Source: Climacteris rufus
Taxonomy: Eukaryota > Chordata > Aves > Passeriformes > Climacteridae
Length of the DNA stretch: 64,000 bases
Reading direction: 5' to 3'
NCBI GenBank assembly: GCA_013398175.1
Contig: VZRZ01000460.1
Span: forward strand, 269,193 to 333,192
Shown here: positions 63,180 through 64,000 of the stretch, in pieces
Numbering within the stretch: the first letter of the stretch is position 1
How the letters are laid out: every line of letters begins with the position of its first letter
Program-made: the position numbers and the translations under genes
Notes under the pieces: model-generated
Told to the model about the DNA's origin: nothing
The model's input: the letters and a program-made list of their open reading frames with translations, nothing else
Databases searched by the model: none

Positions 63180-63870
63180 ATGTGACACTCCCTCTGTGGC
63201 GGTGGCCGGGAGCAGCCATTTTGAGCGCGGGCAGGCAGAGGGGCGGCGGGCAATCGGTCTCAGCCTCGCGCGCCACGCGGGGGCCGCGGTAACGGCGGCG
63301 GGCGCGGGCGCGGAGGGGGCGGTAACGGTGAGCGACAACGGGTAACAACGGGCAGCAGGGGTAATGCCGCATAACGCCGGGCCCGCGGCGCGGAGGGGGA
63401 GCGGGCACGCTGGCCGGGGGCCGAGCGGGCGACCCGCGGAGCTGGCCATAGTCGCCTCCGGAAAAGTGGGACCGTCGTGGCCGGGGGCCGGCGGCGTTGT
63501 AGATGCGGGGGCGACGGGTTGTCGGTGCTTCCGGCGGCTTCTCGCGAGCCCGGTGGCGGACAGCGCAGCCCCCCAGTTGATGCCGGTTCAGTGGTGTTCG
63601 GTGTGAAGCAGTTCTCGGAGTCGTTGTCGGTATTGAGCGGGTGCAACATAAAGACTCCGGTGCAAACCAGAGTTGTCTGTTGGCGTCTGTTAGCAGGGTG
63701 CGTGTTACATCCTTGAACAGCCCCGGCAGCCGGCAGGCCGTGCCCCGCAAGGCCCGTACGGCGCCGCTCAGCGCGGCCCGGCCTCCCGCGGGTGCCCCGC
63801 GCTTGGGGATGTGGCGCGGGGCCACCTGTGGCTGCCGCGGGCAGTGCCCTCGTGTGCCGTCTGTCTGCAC
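63180..63870 (+). promoter_or_regulatory. CpG island, promoter of the next gene (possibly CEP78)
   Basis: The island is a dense CpG and GC-rich block of about 700 bp. It has a YY1-type site (GCAGCCATTTT at 63212-63222), a GGGGGCGG box near 63315 and plus-strand splice-donor candidates, the best being AACG|GTGAGC at 63328. No TATA box and no recognisable protein start were seen. In human gene order CEP78 lies upstream of GNAQ and is transcribed away from it, so a plus-strand CEP78 start is the leading guess. The orientation is not settled by the sequence. Confidence 0.55.
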
Positions 63871-64000
63871 ACCCTATGCTTCTAGCCAGCTGGTTGCTTT
63901 AATCGCTACAAACTCATAGCCTCCTGAAAACTCTTAGCACGGGGTTTTCAGTTTTACTGTGTGCTGTTTCTTGTAGTCTGTCGCGAGCTGGTATCATGCG

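Noticed and set aside
63178..63919. Long reading frames (up to 230 codons) in the right-hand CpG island
   Set aside because: Same compositional artefact. No match to the CEP78 N-terminus or any protein I know.
1..64000. tRNA, rRNA, snRNA, CRISPR or bacterial-type operon signals
   Set aside because: None was recognised on either strand. The sequence is eukaryotic noncoding DNA with one exon.

Overview
The window is vertebrate, and most probably avian, nuclear DNA. It is AT-rich and gene-poor, with CpG-island promoters and many 5'-truncated CR1 LINE copies whose 3' ends carry the bird-type octamer-like tail. It also holds several solo LTRs of endogenous retroviruses. The abundance of solo LTRs of the kind common in songbirds hints at a passerine, but that is inference. 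Nothing here is bacterial or operon-like.

Only one coding exon can be supported: 91-275 on the minus strand. It encodes the P-loop and first helical-domain segment of a Gq-class G-protein alpha subunit, best matched to GNAQ, with GNA14 as the main alternative. The gene runs right to left. The next 38 kb (276 to about 38.6 kb) is read as its first intron. A strong CpG island at 39.03-40.44 kb is its likely promoter. Exon 1 itself is not visible and probably lies in the 451-base assembly gap (38579-39029) at the edge of that island.

The intron holds one solo LTR with an intact 6-bp target duplication (1486-2042) and five CR1 copies (2.2, 19.0, 24.6, 29.2 and 29.7-30.7 kb). It also has a few microsatellites and short tandem duplications. 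The rest looks unique.

Right of the promoter (40.4-63.1 kb) the DNA is read as intergenic, with a CR1 at 48.1 kb. A mobile-element cluster at 50.6-59.2 kb holds a probable solo LTR, two related solo LTRs of about 415 bp in opposite orientation, a 298-bp solo LTR with a perfect 6-bp target duplication, a deleted CR1, and a 2.1-kb CR1 with an inverted 5' half. The CR1 has the structure expected of twin priming, and its two arms share 40 bp of the same CR1 sequence. A small isolated CpG-rich patch sits at 43.03-43.28 kb.

A second full CpG island (63.18-63.87 kb) closes the window. In the human gene order the neighbour upstream of GNAQ is CEP78, divergently transcribed, so this may be the CEP78 promoter; no CEP78 coding sequence is visible.

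No new multi-gene system was found. The most informative structures are the twin-primed CR1, the solo-LTR cluster, and the Gq-class exon with three substitutions in a normally near-invariant segment.
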